From a virus, in the IMG/VR virus record IMGVR_UViG_3300028414_000021, positions 1 through 40,710 of that record: a stretch of 40,710 bases of DNA. One strand, given 5' to 3'. How positions within the stretch are numbered: the first letter of the stretch is position 1; every line of letters begins with the position of its first letter. This document shows, one piece after another, positions 26,338-33,903 of the stretch. A program made the translations under genes and the position numbers. The notes under the pieces are model-generated. The model saw nothing but the letters and a program-made list of their open reading frames with translations. It was not told where the DNA came from and made no database searches.

Positions 26338-28281
26338 ATGGCTGAAGATAGTTTAAGTAGTCAACTAAAAGAGGTTACAGATCAACTTGCCGCTGCGACA
26401 GATGAGCAAAGTAGGATCTCAAAAGCCAGAGAGTCTGCAGAGGGGAAAAGCAACAAAAAGAAATTGACTAATCAGCTTAGAGTGCACTCTAAAGAACTAG
26501 AAGCATTAAATAGTACTAAGAAAATGCTAAGTGATAAGTTAGCTAATCTTACTGGCCTTCCAAAGCTTGTGGAAGACATGAAAGTAGAAAAGAAAGATAC
26601 TTTAGCAAATAAGACTGTTGCGCAGCTTGGTAATAAGCTTGAGTCTTTAAATGGGCTATTATCATCTACTGATAACTCTAAGGCATTACTGAAGTCGTTT
26701 GAAGAAACATCAGAGCGTTTAGAGAATCCTGATATAAGCTCTGAGGAAAAGGATCTATTGCTTAAGCAGATAGAAACAATTAAATCATCTGCAGACGACG
26801 AAGAGACTATTCGCGAGAATCGAAGACTATCAGAAGAAGGTAACTCTCGCCTGCTTCAAATGTCTAACGGTCTTGATAATGTAGGGGATAAGTTTGATAA
26901 GTTCTCAGATAACTTTAAGAAAGGTGCAGGACTAATTGGCGCTCTTGGTGCTATTGGCCTAATGCTATTCTCTCCGGAAACATTATATAAGATAATTGAT
27001 TCTGTTATTAACTTCTTTGATGGTATGTACAAGACCATCCAAGCTATTATTGGTGGCGATTGGGAAACAGCAAAAGTCCTTATAGGAGAAAATATTAAAG
27101 GTATAGGTATTGCCTTAGCAGGATTCTTTGCTATATTTGGCGGATCTATTATACGAGGATTTTCTTCTTTACTAAAAATGGCTAGATCTTTTGGTCAAAC
27201 CTTGGGTAAGGTCGGAAAAATCTTTGGAAAAATCTTTCTGCCCTTTACAATTGCTTTGGGTGCATTTTCTGCTATTACTGGCTTTATCGAAGGATTTAAA
27301 GAAGGTGGTTTAATAGGTGGTATCCAAGGGGCGATAACAAACCTATTTGATAATCTTGTTGCTGTTCCCCTCGATTTTATTAAAAATATAGTATCCTGGG
27401 TATTGGGTAAGCTAGGATTTGAAAACGCTGCAGAGATGCTAGAATCATTTTCATTCTCTGAATTGTTTACCTCAATGTTTGATAGTATATTCGGAATTGT
27501 AGGTTCAGCAGTTGATTGGGTAAAGGGAGTATTCTCTAACTTTGATATTGCTGAAACAATGCAAGCCCTATGGGAAGGACTAGTAGGTGAAGGTGGCTTA
27601 TTTGATATACTCTTTGCTCCTGTTGATATGGCTATTAACTGGATCATGGGTATGTTTGCCTTTGAGACACCAGAAGAAAGTTTCTCCCTACGCGAAATGA
27701 TTGGCGGTGTAGTTGATAATGTTATAAACTTCTTTTCAGAACTGTTTGACTTCCTCCCGTCTCTCGACGAGATCAGTGCTAAACTTAAATCTATACTGCC
27801 GTCCTGGTTGGGTGGTGAAGAGCCTGAGTTTAACGTTGCAACCGCAAACGACGAACAACTAAGAGCTCAAGCAAAAGATAATGCAGGATTCTTTGGAGAT
27901 GAAGCCGAAGAATACAATAAGCTAGTAGAACAAAAGAAAGATGCTATAGCTACTATAGAGACCAGAACGAGGTCAATGATCAGAGGATCTGATGAAGACC
28001 AATCTAATAATCTTATACAAGGCAGTGAACCTACCCCTCTAGCACCTCGTATAGAGCCCGCTACGACACCTGGAGCAGTACTCTCATCTACTAATACTAT
28101 GATGGACAATAAAGCGCAAGCAGCTGCACAAACTAATATGACTATTATTCAAGCTTCAAGCGGTGGAGGTGGTGGTAGATCAGGTGGCAACATTAATTCA
28201 GCTACAGCTATAACTAATAATATATCACAGGGTATATCAGCTGACGACCTTCAACGTCTGGACTTTATAAACCCCTTCTAG
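26338..28281 (+). CDS. Tail tape measure protein (gp29-like)
   Basis: 647 aa from the ATG at 26338 (MAEDSLSSQLKEV), preceded by GAGAG. An alternative in-frame ATG at 26323 overlaps the preceding stop as ATGA and adds five residues. Residues 1-195 are charged coiled coil (Lys/Glu/Ser-rich). Residues about 200-460 hold several hydrophobic helices rich in Gly, Ala and Phe (GLIGALGAIGLMLF, GIGIALAGFFAIFGGSIIRGF, LPFTIALGAFSAITGF), as in tape measure proteins that insert into the host membrane. The C-terminal region is Gly/Ser/Asn-rich and ends DLQRLDFINPF. T4 gp29 is 590 aa. It immediately follows the chaperone/frameshift pair, the expected order. Confidence 0.72.
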   Translation: MAEDSLSSQLKEVTDQLAAATDEQSRISKARESAEGKSNKKKLTNQLRVHSKELEALNSTKKMLSDKLANLTGLPKLVEDMKVEKKDTLANKTVAQLGNKLESLNGLLSSTDNSKALLKSFEETSERLENPDISSEEKDLLLKQIETIKSSADDEETIRENRRLSEEGNSRLLQMSNGLDNVGDKFDKFSDNFKKGAGLIGALGAIGLMLFSPETLYKIIDSVINFFDGMYKTIQAIIGGDWETAKVLIGENIKGIGIALAGFFAIFGGSIIRGFSSLLKMARSFGQTLGKVGKIFGKIFLPFTIALGAFSAITGFIEGFKEGGLIGGIQGAITNLFDNLVAVPLDFIKNIVSWVLGKLGFENAAEMLESFSFSELFTSMFDSIFGIVGSAVDWVKGVFSNFDIAETMQALWEGLVGEGGLFDILFAPVDMAINWIMGMFAFETPEESFSLREMIGGVVDNVINFFSELFDFLPSLDEISAKLKSILPSWLGGEEPEFNVATANDEQLRAQAKDNAGFFGDEAEEYNKLVEQKKDAIATIETRTRSMIRGSDEDQSNNLIQGSEPTPLAPRIEPATTPGAVLSSTNTMMDNKAQAAAQTNMTIIQASSGGGGGRSGGNINSATAITNNISQGISADDLQRLDFINPF

Positions 28282-28289
28282 CCACACAT

Positions 28290-28319
28290 AAAAAAGGGAG
28301 ACCGAAGTCTCCCAAAAAA
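28290..28319 (-). terminator. Intrinsic terminator of gp32 transcript
   Basis: Read on the minus strand: a 7-bp stem GGGAGAC/GTCTCCC (28296-28302 with 28307-28313) closed by a TTCG tetraloop, followed by six T. It lies 10 bp past the gp32 stop, in the convergent gap with the tape measure gene. Plus-strand reading gives the hairpin but no U-run. Confidence 0.9.
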
Positions 28320-28329
28320 CGCTAAGTTC

Positions 28330-29241
28330 TTACCCTTGCGTTGCTAACTTCTGAAAGTAACTTAATGTATCCTCTGTGTCATCATTATCAACAGAAGCTT
28401 GAACCGGAGCTGGAACTGGAGCCGGTTCTGCTGACCATGGGATTGAATCAGAAGATTCGTCCAATGAGATAGATTCTGCAGTAGTCATAACTTGTGCTTC
28501 ACCCAATACTTTGTTTAGGCGTTGCTTAAGTTCTTCATAGGTCTTATAGTTCTTAGGATCCATAAAATCCTGTAGACTATATAGCTTATTATAGATTGCT
28601 TCGATTTCAGTTTCATCTTGAGAGATTGCTGACATGCCATCAAATTCTGACTTGTCATAGTTAACCCAACCATCTACCTTACGAATCTTAATCTTAAAGT
28701 TTGCACCTTCCCAGAAATCAAAAGGATTAACTGGTTGCTCGTCTGCAAACTGAGGTTGCATAACATCCATAACTTTATCAAAGATCTTTTTGCCAAACTT
28801 GTAAAGGAATACTTTACCTTCGTTTTCTGGCTTAGAAGGATCTGAGATAACTTGAATATTCGCTACATAATGTAGACGACGCTTACGATCGCGAGCGATC
28901 TGCTTATCCTCATCCCTGCCGGTATTCCAAAGTACAGTATTCATTTCAGATACTGGATCTTGTTGTCCGATCGAGGTGAGTGAGCTTTCGATGTACCAAA
29001 GACCACCAGGACCTTGGAAGCCGTGATCCCAGTAACGAACCCAAGGGAGTTCTTCACCGGATGGGGCAGGTAAGAATCGAATTACTGCATAACCATTACC
29101 TGCTTTATCAGATGTTGGCTTCCAGAATCGATCGTCTACATAGCTTTTAGTTTGTTGTTGACCAGATCCAGCTGATTCTGCTGCTGCAGTAAGAGCTGAG
29201 ATTGCTGATGAACGGTTACGCTTGAGGTCTGCGAATGACAT
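28330..29241 (-). CDS. 32: Single-stranded DNA-binding protein gp32
   Basis: 303 aa from the ATG at 29239-29241, supported by GGAG 7 bases upstream; an upstream in-frame Met would lie without such a site. N-terminal FADLKRNRSSAISAL corresponds to the basic self-interaction (LAST-like) motif. The core matches T4 gp32: DKAGNGYAVIRFLPAP, DHGFQGPGGLWYIES, ISDPSKPENEGKVFLYKFGKKIFDKV, NPFDFWEGANFKIKIRKVDGW. The Cys residues of the T4 zinc finger are absent (one His, H73, remains). The C-terminus is acidic (DNDDTED), as needed to recruit gp59 and other partners. Own sigma70-type promoter upstream and a strong terminator downstream. Confidence 0.95.
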   Translation of the reverse strand: MSFADLKRNRSSAISALTAAAESAGSGQQQTKSYVDDRFWKPTSDKAGNGYAVIRFLPAPSGEELPWVRYWDHGFQGPGGLWYIESSLTSIGQQDPVSEMNTVLWNTGRDEDKQIARDRKRRLHYVANIQVISDPSKPENEGKVFLYKFGKKIFDKVMDVMQPQFADEQPVNPFDFWEGANFKIKIRKVDGWVNYDKSEFDGMSAISQDETEIEAIYNKLYSLQDFMDPKNYKTYEELKQRLNKVLGEAQVMTTAESISLDESSDSIPWSAEPAPVPAPVQASVDNDDTEDTLSYFQKLATQG

Positions 29242-29306
29242 ATTATTACTCCATATAGTTTGTATTAGTATTACTGAATTATCCACTTTCCCATAATATA
29301 GACTAC

Positions 29307-29335
29307 ATTATACCATACTTTTGCTATGATGTAAA
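29307..29335 (-). promoter_or_regulatory. gp32 promoter, sigma70-type
   Basis: Minus strand TTTACA (29330-29335), 17-bp spacer, TATAAT (29307-29312) with TGG just upstream of the -10 (extended). The -35 element is inside the last codons of gp59. The start codon is about 60 nt downstream of the expected start, leaving a sizeable leader that could serve for gp32 autoregulation. Confidence 0.8.
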
Positions 29336-29914
29336 CACCTTAAGAATAATTTTTTTCATTCTTTCAGGGTTCGCCATAACAAAAGGGGTATACTTACGAA
29401 TCTTTCGTGAGATGTCAGGCCACACGATAGTTTCCGTAATTTCTTTATCAGCCTTATTCATAAAGCCGACTAATTTATTTATTATAACAACTGTTTCTAA
29501 TGATATCTCATCCTGCATGTATTTTTCTACAATCTTAGGATGTACATCAATCTTAAACAAGTCGTCAAACGAGCTTATCTCCTCTGATAGTTTATATAGG
29601 TCTTGCTCAAAGATATAGCCAAGACTTTCGTTTATCCTAATCCAGTCATCATAAGGACCTTCGTTTGAGATCATATCACCTATCCACTTATTGTCTTTAA
29701 TGAAGTGGGAGATGTAATAGAACTTTAACTGCTCTGCTGTTTCAAACCTTTTACCAACTTTAGCAAAGAAATACTTATCCTTTCTTTTCCAAAAAGACTG
29801 TGGCTTAGCAGACGTTTTGTAGTTATACTTTACTGCATCGTAGCTATCACTTTCGAAGTGTAGCTTAATAGCTTGATATAGACTGAAGGCTTGGAAAGGT
29901 TCCATTTGTCTCAT
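29324..29914 (-). CDS. 59: Helicase loader gp59
   Basis: 196 aa (T4 gp59 is 217 aa). Diagnostic match: YDAVKYNYKTSAKPQSFWKRKDKYFFAKVGKRF, then FYYISHFIKDNKWIGDMISNEG, and EQDLYKLSEEISSFDDLFKI, corresponding to YDVIKYNW...RRDKYFFQKL...WIGD of T4. The C-terminal helical domain contains ISLETVVIINKLVGF and IVWPDISRKIRKYTPF. gp59 loads the gp41 helicase on gp32-coated forked DNA. It overlaps gp33 by ATGA, giving coupled translation, and is followed by gp32, the same order gp33-gp59-gp32 as in T4. A second Met at residue 4 could also be the start. Confidence 0.9.
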   Translation of the reverse strand: MRQMEPFQAFSLYQAIKLHFESDSYDAVKYNYKTSAKPQSFWKRKDKYFFAKVGKRFETAEQLKFYYISHFIKDNKWIGDMISNEGPYDDWIRINESLGYIFEQDLYKLSEEISSFDDLFKIDVHPKIVEKYMQDEISLETVVIINKLVGFMNKADKEITETIVWPDISRKIRKYTPFVMANPERMKKIILKVFTS

Positions 29915-30153
29915 ATAGGAAGCATGGTTGTATTATGAGAGGGAACCTTTACTAAATTTACCCTAGCAGCTTCTGCCTCAATCTTAGAGTATAAAGAGGG
30001 AGAGATAAGCCGACCAGCTTCTTCTGGAGGGAATTGGTGGTTCTCACAGACTTGAACACAGGCGTCAATGTAGCTACTCTCTAAGCCTTTTGCCATCCTG
30101 TTTTCTACTTCCTCTGAAAACCTTTTCTTAGTTAAGATTTTAGGTTCTATCAT
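29911..30153 (-). CDS. 33: Late transcription coactivator gp33
   Basis: 80 aa (T4 gp33 is 112 aa). Pattern: KKRFSEEVENRMAKGLESSYIDACVQVCENHQFPPEEAGRLISPSLYSKIEAEAARVNLV and a terminal LPI, resembling marine T4-like gp33. gp33 bridges the beta flap of host RNA polymerase and the sliding clamp to activate late promoters, in line with the TATAAATA boxes in this window. It overlaps both neighbours by ATGA. The partner sigma gp55 is not in the window. Confidence 0.75.
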   Translation of the reverse strand: MIEPKILTKKRFSEEVENRMAKGLESSYIDACVQVCENHQFPPEEAGRLISPSLYSKIEAEAARVNLVKVPSHNTTMLPI

Positions 30154-30329
30154 ACAACGCCTCGTCGGACAAGCTCTTTTCGAACCTTATTCTTCATCTT
30201 AGGCTTTGCTGAATTAGACTCTAATACGTCTTGCAGGGCTTTAACAGATACCCCGGACATGTAGGTATGAGATCCTACTTTAACACCCCCAACCCTCTTA
30301 TATGTAGACGGTTTAAACTTCGTTGGCAT
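30150..30329 (-). CDS. Small basic conserved protein, 59 aa
   Basis: Starts at the ATG 30327-30329 with a GAGGAG site 8 bases upstream; ends in a TGA overlapping the gp33 ATG. Sequence opens MPTKFKPSTYKRVGG and ends KMKNKVRKELVRRGVV; it is strongly basic. In T4 the small DNA-binding protein DsbA precedes gp33; this one is in the same place but no homology can be claimed. It looks like a small conserved protein seen in T4-like marine phages. Confidence 0.75.
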   Translation of the reverse strand: MPTKFKPSTYKRVGGVKVGSHTYMSGVSVKALQDVLESNSAKPKMKNKVRKELVRRGVV

Positions 30330-30347
30330 AGCTATACTCCTCAGTCA

Positions 30348-30962
30348 TTAGTTCCATTTATAAAATCTATGATCGCCTATATCATCAATGTAAGCGAGTG
30401 ATGATGCCCAATCAGGTTTTACATAGCGTGCATGATAGTGTGTTGCACCTTTTGTAATGTCCTGATTAGTATACCAGAGAACAATAGCTTTCTCTGTTAT
30501 ATACTGTACATACTTATATGCCTTTCTATCTTTAGGTCTATCGGACTTACCGTCGCAATACCAAGAGAACTGGCATTGGTTAAGCAGTATCCTACCCAGT
30601 CTATCATACTTAGTTTGCTTAATAACCTCGCATATTGTAGAAGGATAACGACTATCTTGGGTTCTATTTAAAGTAACCATGGCAACTGCCATAATAGCAT
30701 CTTCGTTCTGATTCCTAGCTTCATAATAGCTATTTAAAACTAAGCATTCAAAGTCTTTCTCTACGAATATATCAGTAGCATAGACAGTTTCATAAGGTGT
30801 GTGTTTTTCTACTACCTCAGGAATTACAATTGGCTCAGCTTTTACAGGGGTTGAATAATCCCATCGAGCTACAACTGCTAAGAGTCCGATACACGTAACA
30901 AGACACAGTCCTTGTTGATTCGCCCGTTGGGTTCGCTTGTCTTTGTAGTTAATTTTTGCCAT
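30348..30962 (-). CDS. SleB-type cell wall hydrolase (endolysin), membrane-anchored
   Basis: 204 aa. Residues about 17-33 (QQGLCLVTCIGLLAVVAR) form one N-terminal membrane segment, possibly a signal-anchor. From residue 70 the SleB/Hydrolase_2 pattern is clear: LNSYYEARNQNEDAIMAVAMVTLNR (catalytic Glu likely E81), YPSTICEVI, CQFSWYCDGK and a final THYHARYVKPDWA with HRFYKW. These enzymes cleave peptidoglycan between MurNAc and GlcNAc. The first 85 bases, encoding the anchor, overlap the 3' end of the preceding gene in another frame; a GAGG lies 13 bases before the ATG. It probably serves host lysis, replacing the absent gp5 lysozyme domain or a gpe-type lysozyme. Confidence 0.82.
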   Translation of the reverse strand: MAKINYKDKRTQRANQQGLCLVTCIGLLAVVARWDYSTPVKAEPIVIPEVVEKHTPYETVYATDIFVEKDFECLVLNSYYEARNQNEDAIMAVAMVTLNRTQDSRYPSTICEVIKQTKYDRLGRILLNQCQFSWYCDGKSDRPKDRKAYKYVQYITEKAIVLWYTNQDITKGATHYHARYVKPDWASSLAYIDDIGDHRFYKWN

Positions 30963-32011
30963 TCGTTATCAATTTGCCTCGGTGTTTTAGACTGTACAAT
31001 TGATAGGAACTCGTCTGGTTTACGTAATCTAACCTTACGTGATCCTCCCGCGAAGTTTTGCAATGAAGTCCCTTTCACTTCAAAGCCATTAACCGATTCA
31101 CTTATGAATTCAGTTAACTCTCTGGTTTTAACATTAAATACATATAACCTCATAGAGCCAACAATCTGTATAGGGAATATTGAAACAATTTTAAATTCAT
31201 TATTCTCTTTGCAGTAGTTTAATTTACTTACTTGCTTATCAGCAGCTCTAGGTTTCTTAATACGAGTCTTACGAACTGCCTTAGCTGCACTCTTAATCTT
31301 ATCAAGATCAGATAGCATAGCTTCGCAGGTCTTAATCCGTTGCTTAAGATTAGGCTTAGAGACATGTGAATACGCCTCGCTAAGCTGCTCACACGTTCCG
31401 CTATAAGCTTCTGTGTACTCATCCAACCATACACTAAGGACCTTACGAACGTGATCAGCAGCAGAGCCAGATAGGCCGTGTACCTTAAACTGGGTATAGA
31501 GATCGATAGTAGCTTTATTGTCACCATCTATCCACTTATCTTCAAGATCAAGAATATCCTGCATAACTGTATCGTTAATCTTATTGATTAGTCTTTGCTG
31601 AGGACTGAGTGTTACTACGTTTGTTCCAGCATTATCTTTGTTCTCAGCTTTTTCCTTAACAATAGATTGACCGATTTCAATAATGCTGGTATAGTAATCC
31701 TTAACAATATTAAACCAATTAGCATATGGTTCAGGATAAGGCATATTCTTCTTAGCCCAAAATATACACGATGCAAAGTGTGGATACATCGTAAAGTGAT
31801 ATTCGGGATTAGCTAGAATAGCCTTTGCTTCTTCTTTAGAAAAGGTTTCTTTGATCCAGGGCTTAACAACAGAAGATATTTCTTTTACTTCTATTTCATA
31901 GTGGAAGTACCACTTAAGCTTATAGAAATCAACAATGGTCTCAGCAGCATGGATTCCAGTCTTAGGTCTTACCCTGACTGTCTTCTTTAATTGCTTTCTA
32001 CCTATTGCCAT
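30878..32011 (-). CDS. Conserved hypothetical protein of T4-like marine phages
   Basis: 377 aa with an excellent ribosome binding site (AAAGGAGG, 6 bases before the ATG). The N-terminal third is helical and aromatic (YHFTMYPHFASCIFWAKKNMPYPEPYANWFNIVKDYY). A middle coiled region is basic. The C-terminal 120 residues look most conserved: LNYCKENNEFKIVSIFPIQIVGSMRLYVFNVKTRELTEF, KGTSLQNF, RLRKPDEFL and a terminal GRINKDCVLLRV. No catalytic motif is recognised. It has its own sigma70-type promoter and is followed by the lysin gene, which starts inside it. Confidence 0.8.
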   Translation of the reverse strand: MAIGRKQLKKTVRVRPKTGIHAAETIVDFYKLKWYFHYEIEVKEISSVVKPWIKETFSKEEAKAILANPEYHFTMYPHFASCIFWAKKNMPYPEPYANWFNIVKDYYTSIIEIGQSIVKEKAENKDNAGTNVVTLSPQQRLINKINDTVMQDILDLEDKWIDGDNKATIDLYTQFKVHGLSGSAADHVRKVLSVWLDEYTEAYSGTCEQLSEAYSHVSKPNLKQRIKTCEAMLSDLDKIKSAAKAVRKTRIKKPRAADKQVSKLNYCKENNEFKIVSIFPIQIVGSMRLYVFNVKTRELTEFISESVNGFEVKGTSLQNFAGGSRKVRLRKPDEFLSIVQSKTPRQIDNEWQKLTTKTSEPNGRINKDCVLLRVSDS

Positions 32012-32040
32012 AATAACCTCCTTTTGTTAATAATAAAATC

Positions 32041-32069
32041 ATTATATCACACTTTTCTAAAAAAGTAAA
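32041..32069 (-). promoter_or_regulatory. Sigma70-type promoter before the 377-aa gene
   Basis: Minus strand TTTACT (32064-32069), 17-bp spacer, TATAAT (32041-32046) with TGA just upstream (extended -10). It lies in the only real gap of the operon. A minus-strand CATAAATA (32072-32079) directly upstream might add late transcription for this gene and the lysin. Confidence 0.75.
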
Positions 32070-32074
32070 CATAT

Positions 32075-32323
32075 TTATGGAAGTAGAAAATCAAACGTCT
32101 GAACTGAATCAACCTTAAAAGAACGCCAACCGGATTTGTTTACATCAAAGACCCGAATAACTTCTTCCGGCCAAGCTGTAGATGAATCCTTAGGCTTCAT
32201 TGTATCTGGAATAGCATTCTCATTTAAAGTGCATGCCATTTCGCGAGATTCCCCGTTTACCTTAGTAAACTTAACTACGCACACCTGATCACGTAGCATT
32301 TCAATCATTTTATTGCGGTTCAT
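32075..32323 (-). CDS. WYL_2/DUF2693-type small protein
   Basis: 82 aa: MNRNKMIEMLRDQVCVVKFTKVNGESREMACTLNENAIPD, then WPEEVIRVFDVNKSGWRSFKVDSVQTF. This matches the small phage family DUF2693 (Sm-like beta barrel related to WYL domains), often found among early genes of T4-like phages. A nucleic-acid or nucleotide-sensing role is proposed for the family but not proven. Its ATG overlaps the preceding stop as TAATG. Confidence 0.8.
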   Translation of the reverse strand: MNRNKMIEMLRDQVCVVKFTKVNGESREMACTLNENAIPDTMKPKDSSTAWPEEVIRVFDVNKSGWRSFKVDSVQTFDFLLP

Positions 32324-32655
32324 TAACTTCTCCTCATTGTTGCATAATCTTGCGGATTATCTCCCCTTCCGACAGGGACGAGATTTGATTTGTGCATTGT
32401 TGCGATTCCTGTGACGTAGTCACCGGAGTACTCTGTTCTTCTTGGCTTTGCTGTTGCTGCCGCCGAATGTTCGAGTTTGCTGCTGACTGCACTTTCATAC
32501 TTCTGTTCCTCCTTGCGATAAATCGGTTTCGGGACATAGGGTATAAACTCCTTCTTATTTGAATTAACCGTAAACAACTTCTTACGTTCCTTCTCAATCT
32601 TTTCTTGGCGGTGAGCTTCCATTCTTGCTTCTTTTAAGCGACGAGGTGTAGACAT
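32323..32655 (-). CDS. Conserved small protein with YVTGIATMHKSNLVPV motif
   Basis: 110 aa. The N-terminal 40 residues are highly charged and basic, the middle is low-complexity, and the C-terminus has EYSGDYVTGIATMHKSNLVPVGRGDNPQDYATMRR. That C-terminal motif is recurrent in small proteins of marine phages, function unknown. Coupled to both neighbours through one-base TAATG overlaps, so it belongs to the same early-type operon. Confidence 0.8.
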   Translation of the reverse strand: MSTPRRLKEARMEAHRQEKIEKERKKLFTVNSNKKEFIPYVPKPIYRKEEQKYESAVSSKLEHSAAATAKPRRTEYSGDYVTGIATMHKSNLVPVGRGDNPQDYATMRRS

Positions 32656-33017
32656 TATAGTCCCAAGGACCCACGCAGATGAAATCTGCCTTTGGGCTTA
32701 GTAGGTATCTCAACGCTAGCATCTAAAGTAATAGCCTCTCTCAATTCAAAATCTAGGAGATCAGAAGCTTCTGGAAACCTAGATTCAAATTCATCCATGG
32801 TCATAACCTCAATAGGAAACTCTTTCCAGTTAACGGTATTCTCGATATTAGGTCCAGCAACATAAGCCATAGCGTCCTGGCTACGGGATAATCCTTTAAC
32901 GATATACGTTGATCCACCCTTAAACTTCCAGTAGGCATTGCCCGAAGAGAATTCCCCGTCGGTGGTATGCGATCCGTAGTTTTCAAGGATCTGTGTTGTT
33001 ACAACAAATGTTTCCAT
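32655..33017 (-). CDS. Conserved hypothetical protein, 120 aa
   Basis: Start at the ATG 33015-33017 (METFVVTTQILENYG), preceded by GTGGAA; upstream in-frame Mets would overlap the previous gene and give a poor basic extension. It contains GNAYWKFKGGSTYIVKGLSR, AMAYVAGPNIENTVNWKEFPIEV and a C-terminal KGRFHLRG. It looks like a compact beta-rich protein; no family recognised. Member of the small-gene early operon. Confidence 0.72.
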   Translation of the reverse strand: METFVVTTQILENYGSHTTDGEFSSGNAYWKFKGGSTYIVKGLSRSQDAMAYVAGPNIENTVNWKEFPIEVMTMDEFESRFPEASDLLDFELREAITLDASVEIPTKPKGRFHLRGSLGL

Positions 33018-33018
33018 A

Positions 33019-33297
33019 TTAATTCCACTCATTATCAAATCTAGTAGTTTCGCGATATATCTCACCAACAACAGAATCTGCGATTTGGCGAGCAACCTTT
33101 GGTTCAAGATGGTTATAGTTTTCGTCAAGCTCCTGTATCTCTTTCTCTGCCTGACGCTCTTGCTTAGCTCGAATGCGATCGATCTTCTTTTGGCAATCTT
33201 TAATAAACCTAGCGTTAGCCTTTTGCATAGTAGACTTAAATTCTGGATTGCCCTGAATCTTATGAACCGCATTCTTAATCATTTCGATCCTATTCAT
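33019..33297 (-). CDS. Small charged helical protein, 92 aa
   Basis: Start at the ATG 33295-33297, with an AGGGAGGGG run about 6 bases upstream and TAATG coupling to the preceding stop. It is almost wholly helical and charged (KIQGNPEFKSTMQKANARF, KKIDRIRAKQERQAEKEIQ). Function unknown; part of the early small-gene series. Confidence 0.7.
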   Translation of the reverse strand: MNRIEMIKNAVHKIQGNPEFKSTMQKANARFIKDCQKKIDRIRAKQERQAEKEIQELDENYNHLEPKVARQIADSVVGEIYRETTRFDNEWN

Positions 33298-33485
33298 TAT
33301 CGCCCCTCCCTCCGGCAAATGGCTCGAGGGTCTGGATCTATTTCCATTTGAAGAGAGTGTGCGTAATCTATCATATTGCACAGTGCTTTATGGGTTGTGA
33401 AATCACCCGCACCTTCTTCGACAAGATTTAAGAACTGCTTATAAGCAACGTTTATATCTGTAACCATTTTCTTATCAATATTCAT
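33297..33485 (-). CDS. Small hypothetical protein, 62 aa
   Basis: MNIDKKMVTDINVAYKQFLN at the start, helical throughout, ending DPDPRAICRREGR. AGGGG lies 8 bases before the ATG. The stop overlaps the next ATG (TAATG). No family recognised. Confidence 0.7.
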   Translation of the reverse strand: MNIDKKMVTDINVAYKQFLNLVEEGAGDFTTHKALCNMIDYAHSLQMEIDPDPRAICRREGR

Positions 33486-33487
33486 AA

Positions 33488-33577
33488 TTAAACCCCTAAT
33501 CCAAAAATAATTCCCATAACCAAACCAACCGAACCTGCAATAGCTATTTCAGTAAGTACGTATTTAACCTTTTCCAT
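33488..33577 (-). CDS. 29-aa single-span membrane peptide
   Basis: The ATG at 33575-33577 follows AAAGGACAAAGATT. The peptide is MEKVKYVLTE then a hydrophobic stretch IAIAGSVGLVMGIIFGLGV, i.e. one transmembrane helix. It is the first gene after the promoter at 33609-33638. Comparable small membrane peptides occur among early phage genes; function unknown. Confidence 0.6.
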   Translation of the reverse strand: MEKVKYVLTEIAIAGSVGLVMGIIFGLGV

Positions 33578-33608
33578 AATCTTTGTCCTTTTCCTAATTT
33601 ACGTGAGT

Positions 33609-33638
33609 ATTATACACTAGAACAGGGGGTCTTGTAAA
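33609..33638 (-). promoter_or_regulatory. Sigma70-type promoter for the small-gene operon
   Basis: Minus strand TTTACA (33633-33638), 18-bp spacer, TATAAT (33609-33614), then ACTCACGTAAATTA. A 17-bp box GTTACGAACTGTGACGA (33647-33663) lies 8 bp upstream of the -35; the same box recurs at the next promoter. Confidence 0.8.
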
Positions 33639-33649
33639 CAATTAATTCG

Positions 33650-33835
33650 TCACAGTTCGTAACTTGTTAGCAAATCATCTTTCATAGAGTTGTACTCATC
33701 CTTGAGCTCCTTTAGCTTGTTCTCGTCCTTAGCCTTATTTGGATAGTCGTTGGCATGCTTTAAACAAAAATCGTGGAACGACATATTAATTAGGTCGTCA
33801 TTAAACTCTTGGATGTACTGGCCCATCTTTGACAT
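33650..33835 (-). CDS. Small hypothetical protein, 61 aa
   Basis: Starts MSKMGQYIQEFNDDLINMSF and ends in a charged helix (KLKELKDEYNSMKDDLLTSYEL). AAAGGA lies 8 bases upstream of the ATG. Its last codons and stop lie inside the conserved upstream box of the next promoter, so coding and regulatory sequence overlap. Transcribed alone from its own promoter; no family recognised. Confidence 0.7.
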   Translation of the reverse strand: MSKMGQYIQEFNDDLINMSFHDFCLKHANDYPNKAKDENKLKELKDEYNSMKDDLLTSYEL

Positions 33836-33866
33836 AGGTTTGGTCCTTTATTTAATTTATGTGAGT

Positions 33867-33895
33867 ATTATACCCTAAAAAATACCTTTTGTGAA
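33867..33895 (-). promoter_or_regulatory. Sigma70-type promoter for the 61-aa gene
   Basis: Minus strand TTCACA (33890-33895), 17-bp spacer, TATAAT (33867-33872), then ACTCACATAAATTA. The box GTTACGAACTATGACGA (33904-33920) lies 8 bp upstream of the -35, the same spacing as at the sister promoter 33609-33638. Confidence 0.8.
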
Positions 33896-33903
33896 CCCCC
33901 AAA

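Noticed and set aside
27195-27647. 150-codon antisense frame in the tape measure gene
   Set aside because: Shadow of the coding strand; no ribosome binding site, and the tape measure frame is well supported.
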